From a virus, in the IMG/VR virus record IMGVR_UViG_3300004280_000004, positions 1 to 33,319 of that record: DNA of 33,319 nucleotides. One strand, written 5' to 3'. Both the position numbers and the translations under genes were made by a program. The notes below the pieces were generated by a model, which saw only the letters and a program-made list of their open reading frames with translations, searched no databases and was not told where the DNA came from. Positions 23,424 through 29,690 of the stretch are shown here, piece after piece. Within the stretch, counting starts at the first letter, position 1. Each line of letters starts with the position of its first letter.

Positions 23424-23820
23424 TCCAAACCCTTATTTGTTGGTTAATTCTATTTAGTAAGGCCCGCCATTGACTCTCACGCGCTCTTGCCTTTATTAAT
23501 GCTTTATTTAATTTCTCTAGATTAACTGCATCTAATCCTATTTCAAGATTAGAGTCGAAATCTATTTCGTATTCTCCACATATGTCCCAAAAGTTTTGAT
23601 CATAGTCAGTTTCTGGAATATCTACACATATTCTACTGTTTTTGACCGTTAGTTTAGTAGTTCTAGGCCAGTCCATTTTAGGTATAGATACAGGTATAGA
23701 TTCGGGTGCAGTATACTCAGCTATAACAGGGTACTTCAAAACAGTATTAACTAATATAGTGGGCTCTGGTGTTTGCCAACTACAGCCAGATATTAATAAT
23801 ATAGGTATAAGTATTTTCAT
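23401..23820 (-). CDS. Outer-membrane lipoprotein, o-spanin (Rz1-type)
   Basis: 139 residues. Short signal peptide ending in a lipobox 'LLISGC' with the lipidated Cys near residue 13, a Pro-rich stretch after it, then a long charged and partly helical C-terminal part. Its place directly after an inner-membrane coiled-coil protein, with an ATGA overlap, matches a two-component spanin that fuses the inner and outer membranes at lysis. It is longer than lambda Rz1. It implies a Gram-negative host. Confidence 0.75.
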   Translation of the reverse strand: MKILIPILLISGCSWQTPEPTILVNTVLKYPVIAEYTAPESIPVSIPKMDWPRTTKLTVKNSRICVDIPETDYDQNFWDICGEYEIDFDSNLEIGLDAVNLEKLNKALIKARARESQWRALLNRINQQIRVWNEQSTGE

Positions 23821-24206
23821 GGTTTATTACCTGTAATTATAAGGACGGTATCTTTTAGAGCATTATTTAATACTTTAAGGGTGGCAGATTCACGACCTTG
23901 TTTTAACTTAGAGATATCATGCTTTTTTTCACTAAGCCTCTGTACTTTCTCTAAAATAAGGCTTCTTTCCTCACTATAAATCTGATCTAATCGTACTCTA
24001 ATTTTTTCCTTTTTTAGTAACTCTTTTGTTTCCTTTTCCGCAGATATCTGAGATTGAATAGCTAATCGCACATCTGCTTTAGCTTGAGTTAGATCGGCTT
24101 TTAACTGACCATTTTCTAAATATATATTAGAAACTACATATAATGCCCCCATTACTGAAACTATTACTATAGCCGCGAAACCTAATTTTAAATATGTCCC
24201 TATCAT
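23817..24206 (-). CDS. Inner-membrane i-spanin (Rz-type)
   Basis: 129 residues. One N-terminal transmembrane helix (about 8-28), then a long coiled coil rich in Glu, Lys, Gln and Leu to about residue 110, the standard i-spanin layout. AAGGAG lies just upstream of the ATG, which directly follows the stop of the hydrolase gene. It pairs with the lipoprotein at 23401-23820. Confidence 0.8.
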   Translation of the reverse strand: MIGTYLKLGFAAIVIVSVMGALYVVSNIYLENGQLKADLTQAKADVRLAIQSQISAEKETKELLKKEKIRVRLDQIYSEERSLILEKVQRLSEKKHDISKLKQGRESATLKVLNNALKDTVLIITGNKP

Positions 24207-24581
24207 TTATAGCTCCTTTAGAAATACATGGTTTCCAATAATAATTTTTTCTTTGTGGTAATGATCTTTTCTAACTACATGATAAAATACAGACCCTCTA
24301 GTAATATCTATATAGTCTCCATTAAGTACCCTAATAGATATACTTACTGCTTTATTCCAACTTTTTACATCTTTTAATTTGAAAAAAGTTCGGCCCTGCC
24401 AATACCAGCTAAATTGCTTTTTTTGGGTTATTACACTGCAAGGATCATCTGGCCATCTAGAATCTGCAACTCTATTAAGTACTACTTGAGATACTGCGAT
24501 TTGACCTTGGTATGGCTCGCTTCTGGCCTCATAATAGATGTTTAGGGCCAAACAAAGAGTAGCTGTAGCCCCCAGTATCAT
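24207..24581 (-). CDS. SleB-type cell wall hydrolase
   Basis: 124 residues. The Hydrolase_2 / SleB pattern is clear: 'CLALNIYYEARSEPYQGQIAVSQVVLNRV' with the catalytic Glu in 'YYEARSE', then 'RWPDDPCSVI', 'QFSWYW' and 'DITRGSVFYH'. It cleaves peptidoglycan glycan strands. No clear signal peptide is seen, as the family motif begins near residue 10. The start overlaps the upstream stop as ATGA. It is a second peptidoglycan hydrolase beside the GH24 endolysin. Confidence 0.88.
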   Translation of the reverse strand: MILGATATLCLALNIYYEARSEPYQGQIAVSQVVLNRVADSRWPDDPCSVITQKKQFSWYWQGRTFFKLKDVKSWNKAVSISIRVLNGDYIDITRGSVFYHVVRKDHYHKEKIIIGNHVFLKEL

Positions 24582-24802
24582 ATTAGCCCATGTTTTTCTA
24601 CGAATGCACTATCTATAACCATTTTTTTAAGTTCTTTTTCAATTATGGTGGACCATTGACGGATCAAATAGCTGCCTTCCATAATATCTGGGTATTTATC
24701 TTGTAACTCTATTTCTAATTCTTTATATTTTTCGTGTTCTAGTATGTCCTTATTATTCTGATAATGAATCTGTAGTGATTTAGCATCAAAAGATGATATC
24801 AT
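24578..24802 (-). CDS. Hypothetical 74-residue lysis-region protein
   Basis: ATG 24802 with GGAG at the right distance; an upstream GTG/TTG extension to 24868 is unlikely because it would overlap the holin-like gene. The protein is helical and charged, with no membrane segment. No family was recognised. It stands between the holin-like and SleB genes and is coupled to the latter. Confidence 0.6.
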   Translation of the reverse strand: MISSFDAKSLQIHYQNNKDILEHEKYKELEIELQDKYPDIMEGSYLIRQWSTIIEKELKKMVIDSAFVEKHGLI

Positions 24803-24818
24803 AATACTCCTATAGTTT

Positions 24819-25178
24819 CTACTTTCTTCCCATCCAACTTGTAAAACCCATGTATGCACCCACAACACCTGCTAAAGATACAAAAAATAGCCCTAATAAA
24901 TCAGCTACTGCTATTATCCTAGAATCGGGTATGAAAGGCATAAATAATACACATGCAACTAGAATCAGGAAGACTAGAGCTACCCAAGCCATCATTTTTT
25001 GACTATCTGCTTTTTCTTCTCGCAATTCTAGTTCTAATCTCTCTTGATTTCTCTTTAAATCATCATTAGTATAGCGTACCTTATCATCAAATTGAAATGA
25101 TGCGGAACCAGATGATTTATCTTCTTCTTTCTCCCCCTTATCTCCTATATTAATATTATACTCATTAGATTCAGCCAT
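24819..25178 (-). CDS. Holin-like two-helix membrane protein
   Basis: 119 residues. The N-terminal 60 residues are charged and partly coiled coil; then two transmembrane helices (about 62-83 and 88-115) end in a short basic tail. AGGGG precedes the ATG. Position next to the endolysin and the topology suggest the holin that permeabilises the inner membrane, though an antiholin or other role is possible. Confidence 0.65.
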   Translation of the reverse strand: MAESNEYNINIGDKGEKEEDKSSGSASFQFDDKVRYTNDDLKRNQERLELELREEKADSQKMMAWVALVFLILVACVLFMPFIPDSRIIAVADLLGLFFVSLAGVVGAYMGFTSWMGRK

Positions 25179-25206
25179 TCTGCACCCCTAAAACCTCTTG
25201 GCTTAT

Positions 25207-25662
25207 TTAGCCCGATATATTCTTATAATTCTTCCAGTTTTTAGATTCAAACAGCAAAGCTTCCGCCGCTCTTCTTCTAGATAAGCCCAATAATGCATTT
25301 CCTCCTGCCATATTCCACCTCATAATCTGATTAGGAACATCCCAAAAATCTCTGCTTTTAAGTCTTTTGAGCAAAGTGCTAGAAACTAGATTAGCAGGCC
25401 CTAGATTATATACCCAAGAAGTAAGGGCATCAAATTGGTCTTGAGTAAATTCAATATCCAAACCTTCTATATATCCTTGGTATTCTTCCAATTCATGTTC
25501 GAACATAGCATTAGCTTCTTTTTCTGTAGCTATCATACCTTTTTTAACACCTTTAGTATGGCCATAGCCTATAGTCCAAACCCCAACTGAATCTTGATAA
25601 GATTTAAGTTTAAGAGACTCAAAATGCTTTATTAAATCCTTTCCTGTATTGCTAATCTTCAA
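25207..25662 (-). CDS. GH24 endolysin (T4-lysozyme family)
   Basis: 151 residues from a TTG start. It degrades peptidoglycan at lysis. The catalytic Glu (in 'HFESLKL', about residue 15) is followed by Asp in 'YQDSVG' and Thr in 'VWTIGYGHT', the E-8aa-D-5aa-T triad of the family. 'NLGPANL' and 'RRRAAEALLF' are also typical. There is no signal or SAR segment, so it needs the holin for release. No in-frame ATG precedes the catalytic motif. Confidence 0.93.
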   Translation of the reverse strand: MKISNTGKDLIKHFESLKLKSYQDSVGVWTIGYGHTKGVKKGMIATEKEANAMFEHELEEYQGYIEGLDIEFTQDQFDALTSWVYNLGPANLVSSTLLKRLKSRDFWDVPNQIMRWNMAGGNALLGLSRRRAAEALLFESKNWKNYKNISG

Positions 25663-25720
25663 AATAGGTAGTGCCTTATTATAGCCAATTTTTTGACTCT
25701 TTTATTTAAATTCAACGTAT

Positions 25721-25749
25721 ATTATACCAATGTCGTGCCACAAAGTCAA
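25721..25749 (-). promoter_or_regulatory. Sigma-70 promoter for the lysis cassette
   Basis: Minus strand TTGACT (25749-25744), 17-nt spacer, TATAAT (25726-25721). The transcript would start near 25714 with a leader of about 50 bases before the TTG at 25662. Confidence 0.8.
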
Positions 25750-25830
25750 GTAAAATTTTTATGGGCTTTAAAATATTAGGGGAATCGTTAATACTGATAG
25801 TAGAACATGAGCATGTATCAAAAATATGTC

Positions 25831-25859
25831 TTGACAAGCTAGTAAAAATTTCATATAAT
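25831..25859 (+). promoter_or_regulatory. Sigma-70 promoter for the bS21-PurM operon
   Basis: TTGACA (25831-25836), 17-nt spacer, TATAAT (25854-25859). It faces away from the lysis promoter, so 25663-25959 is a divergent promoter region. Confidence 0.85.
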
Positions 25860-25866
25860 ATATATT

Positions 25867-25959
25867 AAGAAATTGGGGAAAGATAAAGACGTAACAACAT
25901 AGTCGAGAAATGCTTAGTCCCCTAGTTTGTTTAAAAGCATTTAATAAGGAATAAATAAA
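25867..25959 (+). promoter_or_regulatory. Structured 5' leader with shared AATTGGGGAAAGATA element
   Basis: The transcript begins near AAGAAATTGGGGAAA (25867-25881). AAATGCTT (25908-25915) pairs with AAGCATTT (25935-25942); the loop carries TCCCC (25918-25922), which can pair with GGGGA (25875-25879) to make a pseudoknot. AGGA follows at 25947-25950 before the ATG at 25960. The fold suggests control of translation or mRNA stability. No known riboswitch was recognised. Confidence 0.45.
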
Positions 25960-26202
25960 ATGGGAAAAATAGTTCCATTCACAGGCGAATTTTATACAAG
26001 AGAGAGAAAATCTGAAGAGATTTGTGAGGATATAGCTTGTTCTATAGCTTCTAGGTTAAAAACCGAACATGATTTTGATACAGAAGATCCCGAATTCTTA
26101 ATTAATATGGCTTGGTTAATAAAATTTATTGAGGTCATTGTTGATGATAAACTTGGCCTCGCAAATGAACTATCAAGGGACTTAAAGGATAATAATGGTT
26201 AG
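25960..26202 (+). CDS. Hypothetical 80-residue protein
   Basis: ATG with AGGA nine bases upstream. It begins MGKIVPFTG, an opening also seen in small proteins of T4-like marine phages, and continues as an acidic helical protein. No function is known. It is the first gene of the operon and overlaps the bS21 gene by 8 bases. Confidence 0.6.
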   Translation: MGKIVPFTGEFYTRERKSEEICEDIACSIASRLKTEHDFDTEDPEFLINMAWLIKFIEVIVDDKLGLANELSRDLKDNNG

Positions 26203-26374
26203 TGTTGTCGTAGGAAAGGGCGGTTTTGAAGCTGCTATGCGAAAATTTAGAAAAAAAATAAGTGAATCAGGTGTATTAAAAGACGTTAGAGATAAAGAGT
26301 TTTATGAGAAGCCTTCGGAAGTTAGGAGAAAGAAGCATAAAGCCGCTATAGCGAGACAAAAAAGAGAGATATAA
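26195..26374 (+). CDS. rpsU: Ribosomal protein bS21
   Basis: 59 residues. It carries the S21 core: 'VVVGKGGFEAAMRKFRKKI', 'SGVLKDVRDKEFYEKPSEVRRKKH', then a basic helical tail. The 'REFYEKP' box and run of basic residues are diagnostic. It is shorter at the C-terminus than E. coli S21 (71 aa). bS21 sits on the 30S subunit beside the anti-Shine-Dalgarno end of 16S rRNA and helps initiation, so a phage copy could bias host ribosomes toward phage mRNA. It overlaps the gene before it and almost touches the PurM start. Confidence 0.92.
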   Translation: MVSVVVGKGGFEAAMRKFRKKISESGVLKDVRDKEFYEKPSEVRRKKHKAAIARQKREI

Positions 26375-26375
26375 T

Positions 26376-27215
26376 GTGGATCAAGAAAAAGCAGATACTT
26401 TCGGAAAATCTTTAGGATTTAGTCAGTATGCGGCAGTAGAACGAATACCTTTTAGTAGTGTAGATTTAGTTATGAGCTGTGATGGTGTAGGGACTAAATT
26501 ACTAATTGCGGAAGAATTAGGTATATATAATACAGTTGGCATAGACCTAGTAGCTATGAGCGCGAATGATATTTTAGCCCAGGGCGGAATACCTCACTGG
26601 TTTATGGACTATTATGCTACTGGCGAATTAGATTTAGATAAATCTAACCAAATTTTAGATGGCGTAAAAAAAGGGTGTGAATTAGCTAATTGTAAACTTG
26701 TAGGTGGGGAAACTGCCCAACTAAATCCTATGTTTCTTAGAAAAGAATGGTTCGATTTGGCAGGATTCGCTGCAGGTACTTTAAGGCGACGATTTGACGC
26801 GGAACGCGTCCGGATTGGAGATAGGCTAATAGGGATTCCTAGTTCTGGTTTGCATTCTAATGGTTTCACTACTATTAGGAATAGTTACAGTACTTGGGAA
26901 CCTTGGATGTTAGAACCCACTAGAATATATGTAGATGAAATGTTTAGGAATTTCAAATACATAAAAGCTGCCGCACATATCACAGGCGGAGGAATTCATG
27001 GTAATCTAAAAAGGATTACTCAAGGTAGGAAATATACCCTCCATTTTGACTTTAGCGACTTTTGGAACGGTATTCTTACCAATACAGGGCTTACCCCTAT
27101 AAAGATGCTTAATACGTTTAATTGCGGTTGGGGCATGATTCTAATAGTGGAAGGTCTGAATACACAACTATTAGATATTCCAGATGCCGTGGAGATAGGC
27201 AAAATAATTTTTTAG
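26376..27215 (+). CDS. purM: Phosphoribosylformylglycinamidine cyclo-ligase, shortened
   Basis: 279 residues from a GTG start with AGAGAG upstream. Closes the imidazole ring (FGAM to AIR) in purine synthesis. Conserved blocks: 'SCDGVGTKL' (about 34-42), 'GIDLVAMSANDI' (about 55-66), 'DYYATGELD', 'GGETAQ' (about 110-115), 'SSGLHSNG', 'PTRIYV', 'HITGGG', 'FNCGWGM'. It is about 65 residues shorter than E. coli PurM (345), mostly at the N-terminus where the substrate/ATP loop region lies. Viral purM occurs in cyanophages. Activity is uncertain because of the shortening. Confidence 0.9.
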   Translation: MDQEKADTFGKSLGFSQYAAVERIPFSSVDLVMSCDGVGTKLLIAEELGIYNTVGIDLVAMSANDILAQGGIPHWFMDYYATGELDLDKSNQILDGVKKGCELANCKLVGGETAQLNPMFLRKEWFDLAGFAAGTLRRRFDAERVRIGDRLIGIPSSGLHSNGFTTIRNSYSTWEPWMLEPTRIYVDEMFRNFKYIKAAAHITGGGIHGNLKRITQGRKYTLHFDFSDFWNGILTNTGLTPIKMLNTFNCGWGMILIVEGLNTQLLDIPDAVEIGKIIF

Positions 27216-27227
27216 GAGAAAAGTAAA

Positions 27228-27443
27228 ATGTTACCACCACACATTATCATTCCAGAAGATTGTGGGAGTTTTAATACAAAATTACATAAATATGTTCCAG
27301 AAGCTGAATTAATTAAACAGAGGTTCATTCATAGTAAAGAAATTAAAGAGTATAAAGCTCATAATCTTAGGTTAATAAGTGAACATTTAGTTGATACACA
27401 TGAATTAAGATCACAGCTGAAATTACTACTAGCTAGACTTTGA
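27228..27443 (+). CDS. Hypothetical 71-residue protein
   Basis: ATG with AGGAGAA upstream. Mostly helical and charged ('IKQRFIHSKEIKEYKAHNLRLIS'), with no motif recognised. It is the last gene of the operon, just before the promoter of the structured RNA. Confidence 0.6.
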   Translation: MLPPHIIIPEDCGSFNTKLHKYVPEAELIKQRFIHSKEIKEYKAHNLRLISEHLVDTHELRSQLKLLLARL

Positions 27444-27475
27444 AAAATATTTAAGTAATTTTGCAAAATATATCT

Positions 27476-27504
27476 TGACAAAGTTCCAAAATTATGGGAT
27501 AATA
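27476..27504 (+). promoter_or_regulatory. Promoter of the structured RNA, extended -10
   Basis: TTGACA (27476-27481), 17-nt spacer, GATAAT (27499-27504) preceded by TG at 27496-27497, an extended -10. The expected start is near 27511. No coding gene follows for more than 600 bases. Confidence 0.8.
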
Positions 27505-27510
27505 TGTTTT

Positions 27511-28034
27511 CAAAAGTTGAGAAATTCATTATTTTTCAACTTCTGAATCAAGACTTGGTACGCTGAGTCTTAGATGAGATCTAGCTCAATAAATTATTAA
27601 CTCCTGAATAGGTCGCTAATAATGAAAGGGATTATGAAAAAATGCTTCATATTCCTTCCTTATAGGAACCACTAGATAAACTGAGAACGAATACTTTTCT
27701 TTCAATCAAAGGGAAGTAGGCTATTTGAAAAACGACCTGATGAAAGTTAGTGAAATTACTCGCCACTTTCTACCTGACCATAGGGGGACTTAGGGCTAGG
27801 AAAAGGAATCCACCGTATTTGAATAAGTTAGTTCAAAGAGTTAGTTAATAGTTGAAGTATAGCAACGACTATTAGCAGTATTAAAGATATAATCTTGAAA
27901 TACACTTAGTAGGTGCAATCTTTGCTACTTACTAAGAAGTGTAGCTATACGCTACAAATGCAATAGCCCAAATGGCTCATATAGAGGCTCTAAACTATGA
28001 CCATTAAAGTACCTCTTTATTGAGGTATTTTTTT
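27511..28034 (+). ncRNA. Large structured non-coding RNA of about 520 nt, class unknown
   Basis: The stretch has no credible gene but has a promoter, a terminator and many stems. Seen stems: 27515-27521/27536-27542; 27550-27555/27566-27571; 27593-27599/27617-27623; 27634-27638/27646-27650; an 11-bp stem 27692-27702/27708-27718; 27742-27747/27765-27770; 27818-27823/27832-27837; 27846-27852/27868-27874; 27884-27888/27892-27896; 27902-27911/27930-27942 (GAA bulge); 27941-27945/27951-27955. Two possible pseudoknots: loop 27525-27529 with 27544-27548, and loop AGGTCG (27610-27615) with CGACCT (27733-27738). GGCTATT (27719-27725) pairs with AATAGCC (27962-27968), closing the 3' half. Size and phage setting recall ROOL and GOLLD RNAs, but identity to either cannot be shown here. 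Confidence 0.75.
28010..28034 (+). terminator. Rho-independent terminator of the structured RNA
   Basis: TACCTC (28010-28015), loop TTTATT, GAGGTA (28022-28027), then seven T (28028-28034). It fixes the RNA's 3' end. Confidence 0.88.
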
Positions 28035-28050
28035 GTGTAAAATTTACACA
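28034..28050. promoter_or_regulatory. Perfect 8+1+8 palindrome, possible operator
   Basis: TGTGTAAA (28034-28041), A, TTTACACA (28043-28050). It is symmetrical around one base, directly after the terminator T-run and 34 bases before the -35 of the next promoter. The form suits a dimeric repressor or activator site. An accessory hairpin of the terminator is the alternative. Confidence 0.45.
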
Positions 28051-28083
28051 CTCCTACATTTTAAGACCTATGAAAAATATTTC

Positions 28084-28112
28084 TTGACTTTTTACAGAAT
28101 TATCTCTATACT
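28084..28112 (+). promoter_or_regulatory. Late-type promoter 1 for the adhesin genes
   Basis: TTGACT (28084-28089), 17-nt spacer, TATACT (28107-28112), then ATATAAA. Bases around it (TTCTTGAC and TATACTATATAAA) are shared with the promoter at 32101-32129. Confidence 0.8.
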
Positions 28113-28168
28113 ATATAAATAATGATTATAATATCCATAGGGGAATAGGGTGGGAAGAGGGCCAAAAC

Positions 28169-29482
28169 GTGACTAGCCAAACAGATATAGCCGCTCTTGG
28201 AGCAGATCATTTATGGGATTTTGACGGGGATGCTGTTGACGGGTTAGGAGGTACATCAGGTACTAATAATGGTTGCATATTTACAGATGCAGCGATTGCC
28301 CTTGATGCGTCCAATTGTATGACAACTAACGGACTAACAGATAGAATAGAAATAGCCTCTACAACTAACATAAATAATAGTGCGCAAGCTAGAAAAGCTG
28401 TTTGCGGTTGGTTTTCTCCAACATCCTATGATCAACCGCCCTCTAGAATTTATGGGGAGGGTACTCAAGCAACGGTATATCAGTTTATTATGGGATATGG
28501 AAATCAATTAACTTTCGAATGTGTCGAACCTACAAATTTCGCTACAGGTCTGCAGGTATATGGGCCTTCCTTGACCCCTGGACGAGCATATCATATGTGC
28601 GGTATTTTTCTTGGAAGTTCTTGGGGTAATGAGGTTAAACTTTTTGTTGATGGAGTTGAGCAAACTTTAGCTAGCCCTGTGAATAGACAACCAGGAACGG
28701 CAAGCTTGGATGCAAGAACAGCTGCACAGTTTGGAGACCCTTCAGCGACTGTCGGAGTTGGGGGCAATATAGTGCTCCAACAAGCCTCAAGAAATGGTAA
28801 ATATCAACATTGGGCCACATGGGGTGACGAGGCTGATGCAGACTTAACGGATACTGAAATTAGAACTATTTTATTTGAAAAACAAGCCCTTTCAGATAAT
28901 ACGGTTGAAACGGCTACTATATCTACAATGCAAGCAGATCTTAATACAATAGGAACTTCTCAGTCTACTCCGGGACTTATGCCAAATGCAGCTCTTAATA
29001 TTGAAGTTCTACCTATTTCTGGAGGAGGTGATTTTACTTTAACTACCAGTCTGCTATTTGATCCTTTATCATCCTGTCACTTCAGATATAATGGGACATT
29101 AGATAACTTAACTTTAGTTAATATTGGATCCGGAAATGCATCAATAGTTTCAGCACCCTTTGGTGGCACTGTTATTATTGCTACTAGACAAACATTAACA
29201 ATTACTGTTTTAGATGCCACTACACTCGCCCCTGTTGTTGGGGCTAGAGTATTTATTATAGCAGATACTGGAGGGGATTTAGCTGTGGGAACAGTAATAG
29301 CTAATGCTATAACAAATTCTTCTGGGGTTGCTACAGCTACTCATGATTTTACCAATGATCAACCTATAATTGGAAAAGTTCGTAAAGGCTCATCTACCTT
29401 GTTCTATAGCCAAGGAGCTATTCCTGGGCCTCTAACCAGTACTGCCCTTGTTTCGACTATTCTATTGGTTCCAGATGAATAA
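28169..29482 (+). CDS. Adhesin/tail-fibre-like protein with LamG-like and Ig-like domains
   Basis: 437 residues, GTG start with AAGAGG upstream. Residues about 10-245 look like a concanavalin/LamG sandwich ('HLWDFDGDAVDG', 'VKLFVDGVEQT', 'HWATWGDEA', 'ILFEKQAL'). Residues about 270-345 form a beta section, and 345-437 an Ig-like domain ('TITVLDATTLAPVVGARVFI', 'GKVRKGSS'). The same layout ends the protein at 29690-32002, so the two are paralogues. Likely a virion surface or host-binding protein. No signal peptide. Confidence 0.7.
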   Translation: MTSQTDIAALGADHLWDFDGDAVDGLGGTSGTNNGCIFTDAAIALDASNCMTTNGLTDRIEIASTTNINNSAQARKAVCGWFSPTSYDQPPSRIYGEGTQATVYQFIMGYGNQLTFECVEPTNFATGLQVYGPSLTPGRAYHMCGIFLGSSWGNEVKLFVDGVEQTLASPVNRQPGTASLDARTAAQFGDPSATVGVGGNIVLQQASRNGKYQHWATWGDEADADLTDTEIRTILFEKQALSDNTVETATISTMQADLNTIGTSQSTPGLMPNAALNIEVLPISGGGDFTLTTSLLFDPLSSCHFRYNGTLDNLTLVNIGSGNASIVSAPFGGTVIIATRQTLTITVLDATTLAPVVGARVFIIADTGGDLAVGTVIANAITNSSGVATATHDFTNDQPIIGKVRKGSSTLFYSQGAIPGPLTSTALVSTILLVPDE

Positions 29483-29690
29483 ACATAATTTAATTACTTA
29501 CTATAAAGATGGTATATTATATGGCATATTCACTTTGCATGACATTATAGACACGGAACCACAAACACCTGTTTGGACAGCTAGTTTTCCTGCTACAAGT
29601 GATAGGGATAAAATACCTAGACAAATGTTAATAAATAATCTAGATGCACAATATGAGTACTGGTGTGATAATGGAAAAGGTGCTAACTAA
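29475..29690 (+). CDS. Hypothetical small protein between the two adhesins
   Basis: 71 residues from ATG 29475, which overlaps the previous stop by 8 bases; its own TAA overlaps the next ATG (TAATG). Tyr/Asp/Asn-rich, mixed alpha-beta, no motif recognised. Such small proteins beside fibre genes can be chaperones or attachment factors, but this is not shown. Confidence 0.6.
   Translation: MNKHNLITYYKDGILYGIFTLHDIIDTEPQTPVWTASFPATSDRDKIPRQMLINNLDAQYEYWCDNGKGAN

Noticed and set aside
26796-26810. GACGCG-GAA-CGCGTC hairpin in PurM
   Set aside because: Short palindrome inside a normal coding stretch without other signs of function.
27739-27792. Short open frame starting ATGAAAGTTAGTG inside the RNA
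   Set aside because: 17 codons, no ribosome binding site, and it lies across a predicted stem.
27511-28034. Group I intron, tmRNA or RNase P RNA
   Set aside because: AAGATATAATCTT faintly recalls a group I core, but the stretch has its own promoter and terminator and interrupts no gene. It lacks a tRNA-like CCA end and the RNase P consensus segments.
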